Shown in pieces: positions 10,777 through 21,530 of a DNA stretch of 64,000 nt. Both the position numbers and the translations under genes were made by a program. The notes beneath the pieces are model-generated. The model saw only the letters and a program-made list of their open reading frames with translations. It made no database searches and had not been told where the DNA came from. This stretch comes from Lepidodermella squamata (Eukaryota; Gastrotricha), in assembly GCA_047495785.1 (NCBI GenBank), contig JBLDXI010000024.1:620001-684000 (forward strand), given 5' to 3'. Position 1 is the first letter of the stretch. Each line of letters begins with the position of its first letter.

Positions 10777-13574
10777 CTAGGATGCCGCGTCACAAGAAGT
10801 GTCGTTTTCCTCGGTCTTTGCCGGGCACATATTTAGTTGCGACCTATTAAGGCGGAGGTGAGCAGGCATGAGCTGATTCGTGGCCAACGCGGCGAGAAGC
10901 GAAAGCTCCCCGGCAAGAACCGCCGCCGCCGCGATTTTGGCCAACTGGCGAGCATTATCACCCGGCGCGGCACCATCGTCCGTCGCCGCGCCGCCGCCAA
11001 CGCCTAAAATATCAAGACATGACCGCTGTGGGCCGAGAATTGTGCCGCCGCCGACGGTGCCGACCTCCAGCGTCGGCAATGTGCATGTGATATGCAAGTC
11101 GCCACCGTGCGGTTCTTCACTCGTCGATGTGACCGGCGTGTCTCCAGTCACCTCAAGAATCGTTAAGCAAGCTGAAGATTCAACGACTTGAGCCACGTCC
11201 TGCCCAGTTGCGATGTACAAAGCAGCTAGAATATTCGCGGCATGGGCGTTGAACCCGCCGGCAACTGCTCCCGCAACCGCCGAGCCAATCAAATTTTTCG
11301 CCGTGTGAAGGCGGACCAGAGCTTCAGGCGTCGTCCGCAGCTGGTTGCAAATGATGTCACGAGGGATCGTCGCCTCGCTGATTACTGACTTGCCGCGGCC
11401 GAACAGCCAGTTCACCGCCGCGGATTTCTTATCAGCACACGCGTTTCCACTTAAACTTAGAACGCGACATTCGGGGAAATGGCTGACGATATGAGTTAGG
11501 GCGGATTCGCACGCACGAGATACCATGTTCATGCCCATAGCATCGCCGGTTTGAGCGACGAAACGAATGAAGAGGTAAGCGCCGGCTTGAAACGGTTCGA
11601 TCGACGACAATCGGCAGAATCGACTCGTTCCGTTGAAAATTTCGGAAATCTTCTCGAAATTGGCCGGATCTCGCAGCCACGATCGGAGAGCGGCAGCTGA
11701 TGTCACATCGGGCATTCGGACCACCGGAGCTCGGGTCATGCCGTCGTTAAGGAGGACAGTTCGAACACCTCCAGCGGTTGTGAGCACCTTGCAGCCGCGA
11801 TTTACACTAGCTACCAGACAACCTTCGGTGGTCGCCATCGGGACCATGTACTCGACGTTGTCTACTAGCAGCGGCCCGGCCAAGCCGACGGGCAACGGAA
11901 CGGTTCCAATGACGTTCTCGCAACATGCCCCGACGACATTCGCGAACTCGCCGTAATTCGCAAACGGAACTTTATGCAAGGCAGATGCAATTTCGGGATG
12001 TCGTTTCGCCAAAATACCGCGTCGAATAGCTAAAAAATAACCACAAAAATTTGAACAGGTCACAATTTAGCGTGATTTTTCAATTTACCGACTGCTCTGC
12101 TAGCACCAACTTCTTTCCCCATTACATCGGTCATCAGTTTTGCCTCGAGAGAATACAGCGGAAGCCCATTTGTAATAAAATACTCGATAATCTCTTCGTT
12201 CGTTTTCGCGATTAGTGAATTATCGCTGACTAGTCGCTTTCTCGCCGGGCGGAACTGTAAGGTGGACGGTGGGCACGCTTTCATTTCCTTACGATGGCGA
12301 AGGCCATCCTCTTCGGCAGTTGCAAGCGGAGTGGATGTGGTCACAGGAGGGGCAGGCATGAAAACCGGTTCATCTTCCTCTTCCTCGATTTGCCTAGCAT
12401 TACCATCATTTTCGTTAAATTCGGAGAAAAGCAAGAAACGCAAGCAAATCACAACAGCAAGTACGAGGGTTAATCCCCAATCAGCAGCAGAAACTCTGAA
12501 AATATATAAAAATTTAATTTCCCATCAAACAAGCAAGAAAATGAAAACTAACTCATCAAAATCACTCCAATCGTCGATTTTCTTGGTTAATACATTTCGT
12601 TGAGCTGCATCTCGGTCGATAGACATGTTGTCACCGCGTTGATAGGACGGTGTTGAACTGACAACTGATGACGTTATAGACGAATTCGACGGCTTCAGCT
12701 TCGAATGCGCATGAACGAGAAGAATGGCTGCCGACATGATGAATTTAACTCGCCGAGCCAGTGGGTTAGTGTCAGTATAGCTTTCAGAGGCACCTTGCTT
12801 TTTTGATATTTGCTTGTTGATGGTGAAGGCAGATTTTTCAGGTGAAGCTGAGTCATTATTCGACGGACGGTCGAATTTCGAGTCGAGAGACATAGCGACC
12901 GAGAGAATAGATGGCACAACGAGGTAAAAGCTGAGGAATGACGAAGTAAGGCCAAGAGCGGCGTAGGTGCACGCTCGGAGAACAGCGGGGAGGCGGAATA
13001 GCACGCCGAGGGAGATGATCAGCAGCTGCATCAGGAGATCGATGAAATTCTCGGTGAGAACGGCGATGAATGAGCGGGACAGCGCCTTTCGATCTCGCTG
13101 CAGTGACAAGTTGACGAAACGCAGCGGTTTCGCGAAATCGGACACGAGGACGAGAAAACAGATAGATTCGGCGAAAACCGTTACCAAATCATCATCGGCT
13201 GATATTTGCAGCAACGCAACCAGCCCGGTGATGAAAGCTAGAAACGATGCGAAAAAATGAACGAGACAAACTGTTTTCGCGATGGTCGCCTGCCGCCGCA
13301 ACATCGTCAACTGATTCGCGAAGTAACACGCCGCTAGGACGTGAAGCGCTGTGAGTACTGCGTAACTGCATGTAGGTTTCAGCGGGATTTCGTTTGACGT
13401 CACATTGCCGAGTAGAGATGCTGTTTGGGTTTGATTAGATGAGAGACTCAAGTTTCGAGCATTTCGAACACCGCGCAGGAGAACATTGAAAGTAACTGCA
13501 GCGATCACAACAAGGCAATGAACAGGTCTTGAGAAACCGATGCATCCGAGTTTAGTCACTAAATTATCAAACAT
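10777..13574 (-). CDS. HMGCR: 3-hydroxy-3-methylglutaryl-CoA reductase
   Basis: Three exons on the minus strand (13574-12553, 12495-12089, 12029-10777) give 893 residues, almost the human length (888). The first 350 residues are rich in hydrophobic segments and form a membrane anchor; a variable linker follows. The catalytic part carries ENVIGTVPLPVGLAGPL, MATTEGCLVAS (catalytic Glu), DAMGMNM, a DKK motif with the catalytic Lys, GQDVAQ (catalytic Asp), GTVGGGT, and the C-terminal AHLRLNRS with the catalytic His and the Ser that AMPK phosphorylates in vertebrates. The enzyme makes mevalonate from HMG-CoA with two NADPH at the ER, feeding isoprenoid, dolichol and quinone synthesis. The catalytic exon is noticeably GC-rich. 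A TTAG acceptor-like site lies 8 nt before the ATG. Confidence 0.95.
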
Positions 13575-14036
13575 TGATAATCCTAAGAATAGAAAAATAA
13601 GAACATCATTATTAAAAAAGAATTTATTAAAAAACCTAAAAACCGAAAAGGTAAATCAGTTGAAGAAGACATTGCGAGCGCGAGAGAATAATAACACACA
13701 GACGCTATGTATGTATAGTTTTAACAAATCAACTTCGATCACGAAAACTAGATGGAAACATACATATTTTTATATAATTGATATATATTCGAGCTATAGC
13801 TTCTGTTGCCGGTGAGCCAAAAAAACGCCCCGGCAAAATTAATACCATTTTAAATTTTACATAGATTTATAGCGCTTATAGCGAACAAGTAACTTGATAA
13901 TAGGCAATTTTTAGAGATCAACCCTCTCAGGCAAGGTTTTCAAAAAAATCGGATCTAATTTATACCTAGCTTATTCAATTTTTTGTTGCAAAATAGTCTC
14001 TTGCCTAACTCTGATCTCTACTTTAAGACGGCTACT
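13575..14036. other. Intergenic, CNOT9 3' end to HMGCR 5' end
   Basis: AT-rich, no gene seen. TTCTTAG on the minus strand ends at 13583, 8 nt before the HMGCR start. Confidence 0.45.
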
Positions 14037-15191
14037 CTAAAACGATAGCGGACCGCCTGAAGATTGCGACTGATTTTGTTGAGAGCTGCCATTGGAACCG
14101 CCAACTGCAACGCCTAGAATGCTGCTGAGCCCGCTACCGGCTGCATTGCCGCTCTGATTGGAAGACCCGTTCGATTGCGAATCGCCACCTTGCTGGCCAG
14201 CCTGCGCGGCCTGGGCCGAAGCAGCCTGGATTAGGGCGGGGTTTTGAGCAACATTGTCGACATTTTTCACGAGTTGCGGCAGCCACTTGCGCGTCGACTG
14301 GTCTTCGGCGATCAGCTGGTCGAAGGTGCCGTCGCGCAGCTCGGTCGGCAACGGGTGCAGGACGGCCATGGCTGCGCACGCCTTCGGGTGCTCGCTGAGC
14401 CGGTGGTAGCACCTGATTATGTGCTTCAGCAGCCGCGCCGTCGGTGACGCTTTCACCATTTTATTGAGGGCGTTGTAGACCTGCTGGAAGCGCTCGTACG
14501 TCTGGCAGATGTACTGAAGGCCGTGGTCGTCGATCAAGATTTTCTGAAGGATAAAAGTCGCCACGGTTTTCGCCAGCTCCGAGCCGATTTCCATAATCCT
14601 CAAACAGTGCGGAATCACTTCGGTCACAATAAGAAAAACTACCACATCAGGCTCTTCCGCCTTAACGAGAGCACCGATAACACCTAGACTAGAAAGACGC
14701 AGAAACTCCAGCTGCTTAACATTAGCAGACGTTTGCAAAAACGGGTAGACATAGACGGGGATTTGAGCTTTCAAAAAATCAGTACGAGTGTCTTTGTGGG
14801 AGGCCATGCATTGCATCAAGGCGAGGGCGTTGCAAACACGCATCGATTGCTCGACAGACAGCGTTGGCGGGTTCAGGAAGGTGTAAATGTTGATGATCTC
14901 CTGCAGCAGGGCAGTCACCGTGCCAAAGCTATGCCACAACATTGGCGCCAAATCGACGATGTTGTCTCGATTCTTGGCCAATTCTTGCAGGGCGAAGTCA
15001 CGGCGCGACGGATTGATGATGTCGAGGATGTATTGGTACAAGGCGTCGCGGTCGATCGGAGGCGGGCGGGCACCGCTAGCTGGAAGCGGCATAGGCACCC
15101 CGCCCGCCCCGCCAACACCTAAACCAAGCATATTAGCGCTGCCCGGTTGGCCGCCGACTTGACCCGATGGCATTGCAGGATCATACATCAT
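14037..15191 (-). CDS. CNOT9: CNOT9 (RQCD1/CAF40), CCR4-NOT complex subunit
   Basis: One uninterrupted coding exon of 384 residues. The first 45 residues are Gly/Pro-rich. The conserved armadillo-repeat core runs from about 50 to 300 and includes [51 protein letters not shown] and LTRLLKH-type sequence. CNOT9 is the module of the CCR4-NOT deadenylase that docks GW182, Roquin and other mRNA-decay factors. Human CNOT9 has 299 residues; the excess here is a C-terminal Gln/Ser/Gly-rich tail of about 85 residues. The start is the first of two adjacent ATGs, only 2 nt after a strong TTTTTTGCAG acceptor, so the 5' UTR is spliced on from elsewhere in cis or trans. Confidence 0.95.
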   Translation of the reverse strand: MMYDPAMPSGQVGGQPGSANMLGLGVGGAGGVPMPLPASGARPPPIDRDALYQYILDIINPSRRDFALQELAKNRDNIVDLAPMLWHSFGTVTALLQEIINIYTFLNPPTLSVEQSMRVCNALALMQCMASHKDTRTDFLKAQIPVYVYPFLQTSANVKQLEFLRLSSLGVIGALVKAEEPDVVVFLIVTEVIPHCLRIMEIGSELAKTVATFILQKILIDDHGLQYICQTYERFQQVYNALNKMVKASPTARLLKHIIRCYHRLSEHPKACAAMAVLHPLPTELRDGTFDQLIAEDQSTRKWLPQLVKNVDNVAQNPALIQAASAQAAQAGQQGGDSQSNGSSNQSGNAAGSGLSSILGVAVGGSNGSSQQNQSQSSGGPLSF

Positions 15192-15194
15192 TGC

Positions 15195-16038
15195 TGCAAA
15201 AAACACAAAATTAAACAATTGTCTGATTAGAAAACGCTCCGACTGCAATAACAAAATCATCGATGACTCACGTTTATGAGCCTATCGATTTCAGACGTTC
15301 ATCTCTTGTGCCATAGGGGCACTCGCTTAGAGAAATGCATTCATCGTAAAAAGAATAAATGTGAAGATAGAAGAGCATTTTCAATTTTAGTAAATGATTG
15401 TATTTTAAAATGAAATCTTAAAAATTACGCCGCCTTATATTGAGCTGTTGCTTTGCTTAGGTCAAATTCTTTCACGTGAAACTTTTTGTCCAACGCATGA
15501 ATTAGGGTCCAATTGAAATCTAGAAGCGTGTTTTCAATTTTAGTGGCACGCGACTAGAATTCAAATTTTCGAGCTCAAATGAACTAAAAGAATACTATGT
15601 TGTTCCGATGAACAAGGAACTAGGGTAACAGGTCAGTTTCACGATTGGCTATTATCATGTGAACATGGCCTATGGCAGCTCGTTCCAAAAATAGATTATT
15701 TCCTCAAGTTTATTTTAGTAAAAATGTAAAAGCTTACCAAAATTGAGTAAATTTGTCGAGATGAAAAAATAAGATGGCAGTAAATGAAAATCTAGAATAA
15801 AAAATAAGGATAATTAACAATCATTTCAACATTGCTTTTCGATTGAGCGCAATTAAAACTTTTCATAGCTTCGCTTCGACACAAAATGGAAATCAGGTGC
15901 TATTCAAAAGTGCAGGTAATACCATAGAAACGACAAAAATAATTTTCAACATGTCATTGATAGCGTTTGCAAGCTTGCAAAATAATCAGCTCCACTTTGA
16001 TTGAGGTCCGGTTGGAAACAAGCAGTCGGAAGGACGGA
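15195..16038. other. Intergenic, ACBD5-like to CNOT9
   Basis: About 840 bp of AT-rich DNA without a supportable frame, RNA gene or repeat. Confidence 0.45.
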
Positions 16039-16917
16039 CTAGCAGCGACGTCTTCGCAGAAAAATGCGCCGCGATGCTAAATAACCGGCGATGATTGGTA
16101 ACAGAAATAAAATTATTGTACGTGCGATAGGTGGAATTTTGAAATATCGAAAGATTGAAATATCGGTGGATTGCGAACGTCTCCGAGGTGTGGGCTCGCC
16201 ACGTGAAACCAAATCAGTTACTAATCGCTCGATTGCATTCAATTTTGCAGATAAAGCCGTCACTTCGGCTTGAAGTCGCTCGATCGCCGCTAAAATCATC
16301 GGTATTTGATTGCCTCGAACAGGAGATACAGCTCGACCGGGTTGGATATCAAGTGAGTCGACAAACATTTCGCTTCCACTTTCCTCAACTTCATCGCTCA
16401 AGTTTGATTGTACGGATGGGAAACGTTCATGCGAACTAGTCATACTGTGATTCACAACAGATACCGGTCTCAATTGTTGGCCAGATGGGCTTGAGTCAAA
16501 AACAGGTGAAGGGGTTCGCGATGGAGTTCTGGGCGGGGTAGAACGGTTCTCGGCTCGGGTTAGGGCATCAGGTTTATCCAAATCGACCAATTCGTAGAAA
16601 CGGCCGAGGGAACGGGTGAAATTGCCAACTTCCTCTGTTTGCGGCATTACCTCGACAATTTTCTTCAATTCATCGACGTAATTTTCCATTGCTTCGTGCT
16701 GGGACATCGCGCCAAGTGAGTGCCAGGCATCGTACTTGGCGCGGCCAACCACGTCCCAAAAAGCAGGCCTTGCTCCAGTGCATGGGCCATTAATCGCTTG
16801 CTTGTACAGTGAGTAAAAGCGGAGTAGCATGTCATTCGAGGGCTGAAAGCTGCCTTTCTTCGGCAAAGATTGAATGACATCGACAGCACACTTGAATCTC
16901 CGTTCCGCATCGGCCAT
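16039..16917 (-). CDS. ACBD5: Acyl-CoA-binding, tail-anchored protein, ACBD4/5 type
   Basis: A single exon of 292 residues. Residues 1-90 are an acyl-CoA-binding domain (RFKCAVDVIQSLPKKGSF, LRFYSLYKQAINGPC, FWDVVGRAKYDAWHSLG). A Ser/Pro-rich middle carries a short acidic FFAT-like stretch, then a coiled coil at about 205-235. The protein ends in a hydrophobic segment (ARTIILFLLPIIAGYLA) and an arginine-rich tail, the layout of a C-tail-anchored peroxisomal or ER protein. Vertebrate ACBD4 and ACBD5 bind long-chain acyl-CoA and tether peroxisomes to ER through VAP. It lies 141 nt downstream of the cyclophilin gene on the same strand, with a TTTTTTTCTAG acceptor 26 nt before its ATG, so it may be the third cistron of an operon. 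Confidence 0.85.
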   Translation of the reverse strand: MADAERRFKCAVDVIQSLPKKGSFQPSNDMLLRFYSLYKQAINGPCTGARPAFWDVVGRAKYDAWHSLGAMSQHEAMENYVDELKKIVEVMPQTEEVGNFTRSLGRFYELVDLDKPDALTRAENRSTPPRTPSRTPSPVFDSSPSGQQLRPVSVVNHSMTSSHERFPSVQSNLSDEVEESGSEMFVDSLDIQPGRAVSPVRGNQIPMILAAIERLQAEVTALSAKLNAIERLVTDLVSRGEPTPRRRSQSTDISIFRYFKIPPIARTIILFLLPIIAGYLASRRIFLRRRRC

Positions 16918-17058
16918 TTTTTGCGAATTTCAAATTAACATCACTAGAAAAAAATGAAAATTAAAAAAAACGCATTTTTAATGGCTATGTTCAATCACAT
17001 GACAGCAAAACAACAAAATGAGCAAAAAAATCATTGCAAGTGGGCAGCATCATATTAA
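16918..17058 (-). promoter_or_regulatory. Short intercistronic region, cyclophilin to ACBD5-like
   Basis: 141 nt between a stop and the next start on the same strand. It holds a T-rich tract and a TTTTTTTCTAG acceptor ending at 16944 (minus strand). There is no room for a separate typical promoter; trans-splicing of the downstream message would fit. Confidence 0.4.
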
Positions 17059-18927
17059 TCAACGACGCCACGATCGAGAACGGGAACGCGATTTATTGGA
17101 TGAAGAAGACGACGACGACGATCGGGACGATGACGACGACGGTGATCGGCTTCGTCTCGGACGCTGAATTGCAGAGGTAACATCAGCGGGCCGAGGGGCA
17201 TCGCGCGACTTTGAACGAGATCGATTGCGCCGGTCATTTCGAGCGGCCGGCGATGCGGATTTGTGACCACGAGACGACTTACTCGACTCTGAGTCAGAAT
17301 AAGCAACCGGGCCTTTCTTAATACTAGATGATCCGCGGTCGTCCTTGCGGCGTCTCTCGCGCGATTTGCGCTCGCTTTCTTCGCTCGCAGACCGGCTGCT
17401 TCGGGAGCTCGATCGTTTCCGCTGACGGTCCCGCCTGTCTCGGTGCCTATCTCGGCCTTCGAGTTCCTCCAACTGCCTCTTCAGGTGCATTTGCTCCTCA
17501 CGACGGCGCTGTTCGGCGGCGATACGCGAGCGTTCGTTTTCAATCATTTCACGCTCCTGCCTGCCTTTCATCCGTCGCTGATACACCTCAAGGGGAATGC
17601 TTCTGCTAGCAGCCTGTCGCCAATGTTCCGGCTCTTCTTCATCGTCACGCCTGCCTCGGCGATGCGACCGATCGTCAGACCGCATCCGGCCGTGATCCCT
17701 AGATCGGCGTCTATCGTCCTCTTCATCTTCCTCCGGGGAAGAACTTCGACCCGGGTTGTAACGGAATGATCCGCGGCCCTTAATAACTCGAGCATTCGGC
17801 GCGATGTTCTTACGAACAGCAGGCAACGGAGCAGGTCCGGACAACGTCTGGGTCGAAACGGCGGTTTCTACACTACGATCGGAATATCTCGCCAAAAACT
17901 TGTTAGAAGGCACGGGCGGAATTTCGTCGGGTCGAACTGAGCAAACGAAATCGTCGGGTTCGCTCTCTTTTTCAGAAGATGCTTTCTTCTTTTTCTTGTC
18001 TTTTTTGGACTTCTTTTTTTGTTTCTTCTCTTTCTTCCGCTTTTTCTTCTCCTCTTGATCGCTTTCAGATTCGCTACCAGAGGATCCCGATGAAGAACTC
18101 TTCGCTGACTTGCTAGCCTCGCTTTCTTCTATAAAAATTGTCTCATGAAATAGTGAATAAACGAATTGGAATTACATACGTTTTTTCCTCTTCGAAGCCT
18201 TTGCCTTTTTCAGCAAAACAAGTTCGCCGCAATTCACAACGGTTACGTTGCGAAATGGGCGGTAGTTTTCGTCAACTTTCTCAGATTCAATTAGCTTGAC
18301 AATTCGTTTGCCATCAGCATTAACAACCCGACCGAAGACGACATGAATTCTAAAATATACCCATGTCAAAAGGCTTGGCTTTTTAATTATGTCAAGCTTA
18401 CCCATCAAGGTGAGGAGCAGGCTTTGTAAGGCTGTCACAGAAAAAGCAATCAATAAAAGAATTATTAAATTAAGCAAGTGAGAAACCTACATGAAAAATT
18501 GAGAACCGTTAGAATTAGGTCCCTTATTAGCCATCGATAGTAGGAATTCGCGATCATGCTTGAGCGTGAAATTCTCGTCGGGGAAGATGTGACCGTAAAT
18601 TGACTCACCGCCTGTTCCATTTCCGTTGATAAAATCACCTCCTTGAATCATAAAATTTTTCACGATTCTGTGAAACGGAGAGGCCTTGAAGTGAAGAGGG
18701 TGCTGCGATGTGCTTTTCTCCCCTATGTTAAACGCGTTAAAAAAATGAAGAATTAACAAAACTTGAATCATACCTGTGCATAAAACTCGGAAATTTTCAC
18801 AAGTTTTGGGAACAACGTTTGTGAACAGCTCACAAACAATTCTGCCGACCATTTCACCATCGATTGCGATATCCAAGAAGCATCGCGGTAAAATGGCTGC
18901 TTCCTCTGCGTTTGATCGTTCTGCCAT
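17059..18927 (-). CDS. PPIG: Cyclophilin G-type peptidyl-prolyl isomerase with SR tail
   Basis: Five exons on the minus strand (18927-18774, 18722-18491, 18431-18402, 18349-18180, 18128-17059), 551 residues. Residues 13-190 are a cyclophilin domain with the catalytic core [42 protein letters not shown] and HLDG-HVVFG. The rest is a long lysine-rich, then Arg/Ser-dipeptide-rich region of the kind found in spliceosome-associated cyclophilins PPIG and NKTR. Exon 3 has only 30 nt. The expected role is nuclear: isomerase activity and association with RNA polymerase II or splicing factors. The start is chosen at the ATG before [10 protein letters not shown]. It lies 62 nt after the NPRL3 stop, with TCGTTTAG ending 10 nt before the ATG. 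Confidence 0.92.
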
Positions 18928-18989
18928 GTTTAAAACACTAAACGACAAAGAAAAAATTAAATGAAGATACGAATCAAATAAAATATATT
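18928..18989 (-). promoter_or_regulatory. 62-nt intercistronic region, NPRL3 to cyclophilin
   Basis: Two same-strand coding regions separated by 62 nt. A T-rich tract ends in CGTTTAG at 18938 (minus strand), 10 nt before the downstream ATG. This fits an operon-type trans-splice site better than an independent promoter. Confidence 0.45.
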
Positions 18990-20462
18990 TTAGAAGTATT
19001 GCTTCACTATTATGGGATCTGGTTGGTACGAAGAAGTGAATATGCTAGCGTATTTGTCAATAATATAAAAGATGTTATGCCGCGGAATTTCGGGCTCTCT
19101 AAACACAATTTCATCAATAGAGTGATTGCCATCAAAGTAAGGCAACAGGCGGAGAACTATTTCTCGCTCATCTTTCGTTGTGGACCCTGCTGCTATGGTT
19201 TCAATCCGCTTTGTAACATCATCGTAACGAGACGGGTCTTTCACCATTTGCAGCAACTCAGGGTCATTCACGTACACAAATTGGTGGTACTGGACCAAAA
19301 GCTTATGCTTGATGAGCCAAATAACCATTTGATAACATTTGACACTGTCGCCGCTTAGAAATTCGAGAAAATCCGCCAAACGAGCAATCGAACTAAAGAA
19401 AGCCAATGCAGACGACAATGTTACATTATCACCAGCAAAATCGTCTGAGAATTTGTCGGCATCTGCATGCGACATAGCACCTTGAATACCGTACAAATTG
19501 GATTGTGCGAGAGGATAAATAACGACGCATTTCTTCCACGCGTGAAAATGACGAACGATATTGAAAACATCGTCAAGAGGGATGCACATGTCACACGCGA
19601 TTTGAGCGAGAGTTTTGACTGGATGCATAGCACAATGCATAAACTTCAAAAACTGGAAACTAAGGTCAGGTAGGGAAGCGCAAATAATTTTTTCATCGGT
19701 CACAGTCATTAATACAGAAAACCAAGGCTTTAGCTCCACACTTCCACCTCGCCATAATATCCAAGAGATGTGGATCAAATCATTAAAATGATGATTAACA
19801 ACGCCATCGGACCGCGCCAGATCAAATATTTTTATCATGTTGTCACAAAATTCTTGCTGCCTCAGTTGGGACTTAGTCACAGCAGCTTGATCAGATTCAC
19901 TACCATCTTGCTCTGACTCCATTGACATCCGATTAAAGGAGCTATTCGATGAAAATCTCGCCGATAAATATCTGCATCGGATTTCTTCAGTCACGATAGC
20001 AATGCAAAGCTGACGAGCCAAATCGCAGAATGATTCGACGAAGGTAGACGGCGAATCGTATCGTAACACAAAAACAACATTGACAGTCCGAATCATCATA
20101 GGAACAGTGGATGCTGACTTAGCCAATATCATCGATCGGAAAGTATCAACCTTGAGCGGATATCCAACAAATATAACTGAATTAATTTGAAGTTTGAACG
20201 GCCTGCTGCAAAAATCATCTTGAGGTGATAATAAAGAAGCGAGAGCTTCGTTGGAACAGCCAACCAATTTGTCATCCTCAACTCGAACGAAGTTGCGGGA
20301 CTGCGCGCGAAAATCCTCAGCAATTTTCACCCCGAAAATGTTATCCATCAATTCTTTCGTGGAATTGTCATCATGGCTTGGGTGACGAAATATTACACTT
20401 CCTTGTCGCAAACTACCAGATGCAATCACAAGCATCTCGATAACAGCCCTGGCAGTTCCCAT
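18990..20462 (-). CDS. NPRL3: NPRL3, GATOR1 complex subunit
   Basis: A single exon of 490 residues from the ATG at 20462 (human NPRL3 has 569). The N-terminus ([25 protein letters not shown]) and the following [18 protein letters not shown] block match the longin domain of NPRL3. Downstream are [20 protein letters not shown] and a C-terminal winged-helix-like region with [16 protein letters not shown]-type sequence. With NPRL2 and DEPDC5, NPRL3 forms GATOR1, the GTPase-activating complex for Rag A/B that switches off mTORC1 at the lysosome when amino acids are scarce. An upstream in-frame TTG at 20474 is not needed. TATTTTATAG ends 15 nt before the ATG. It is the first gene of the close series NPRL3 > cyclophilin > ACBD5-like. 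Confidence 0.85.
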   Translation of the reverse strand: MGTARAVIEMLVIASGSLRQGSVIFRHPSHDDNSTKELMDNIFGVKIAEDFRAQSRNFVRVEDDKLVGCSNEALASLLSPQDDFCSRPFKLQINSVIFVGYPLKVDTFRSMILAKSASTVPMMIRTVNVVFVLRYDSPSTFVESFCDLARQLCIAIVTEEIRCRYLSARFSSNSSFNRMSMESEQDGSESDQAAVTKSQLRQQEFCDNMIKIFDLARSDGVVNHHFNDLIHISWILWRGGSVELKPWFSVLMTVTDEKIICASLPDLSFQFLKFMHCAMHPVKTLAQIACDMCIPLDDVFNIVRHFHAWKKCVVIYPLAQSNLYGIQGAMSHADADKFSDDFAGDNVTLSSALAFFSSIARLADFLEFLSGDSVKCYQMVIWLIKHKLLVQYHQFVYVNDPELLQMVKDPSRYDDVTKRIETIAAGSTTKDEREIVLRLLPYFDGNHSIDEIVFREPEIPRHNIFYIIDKYASIFTSSYQPDPIIVKQYF

Positions 20463-21530
20463 AATGATTTTCAAACCCTATAAAATACAAAATTGCTATG
20501 AGATTCGAGGATAACCCTTTCCTTTGCAGTTTACTGTCTTTCTAAACTGTTTTTGTGTTATAAACACACACAAAATAATGAAAGCATGGCAAAATGGGCC
20601 AGCAGGGTTACTAAGATGATAAGTATAAAAAAACGGATATAATATTGATAGGTATGAGGAAACAGCTCAAGAGTCTATGCGGTACACGACCAGGCTCGGA
20701 TCGTGAGTCAAACGGAAGAAACTTGGTGCTTGGTGCGTCCAGATCGCGCGATTTTCGCGATTTTTTTTAGCCTAAAAATAGTTCGGATGAGTTACACGTA
20801 AATTACCAGAAAACAAAACTTGATCCTAAAACATACTAAATTAATTTTTAATTTTTAAATAAGATAATTAAATTTTTTCTAAATTTTTATTTTTTAAAGA
20901 GGGAAATTCAAACTTTGCCGGAGCTAGCGGAGTCGATTATGAGCGTTGATCGGCTTCTCTTTGAGGCATTCAGTCCTTGAGAAACTGCATCGAATTTTTT
21001 ACTTCGTGTAAAAACTCGGCACTTGGGTGAAGACTAGGGTCTCAGGGCAGCATCTCAAAGACTCGCGTCTTTACCATTGCTCTTTGCTCTTTAAAATAGA
21101 TGTATGATGTAGCGCAAATTGCGAGATTTGTCAGCCGAGAGGTAAGAGCTAGGAGTTACGATTTAAGGTCCCATGTGTTATTTGTGTTTTTCCCTGAGCA
21201 GAAAATAACGTATATTGACCTTTCAAAGCTTCAGTGTATTCTGATTTGTCATATTATCTTGCTGAGGCGCCAATCGCAAATTTAAAATCTAACCCGATCA
21301 AATCGTAGATCGTAGGGCCCACCCTTCAAGATAACTTCATGCAGGATTCATTAAACCTCGTACATATTTTCTTCAAGTTTACGATTAACAATTACATATG
21401 AAACTTTACTTTATACAATCTTAACAGCTAACTCACATTTATGAGATCAATTCATTATGAGAAGGTCAATTAAACTCAGTTCAATTCTATCGTGAATTGA
21501 CCATCTTTTGCTGAATAGGTTAATTAATTA
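20463..21530. other. Divergent intergenic region, NPRL3 and coiled-coil gene
   Basis: About 1.07 kb between genes that point away from each other, so it should hold both promoters. No TATA box or coding frame could be supported. T-rich and A-rich runs occur at 20760-20890. Confidence 0.4.

Noticed and set aside
10880-11191. Plus-strand frames antisense to HMGCR and CNOT9 exons
   Set aside because: GC-rich shadows of strongly conserved coding exons on the minus strand; no family resemblance.
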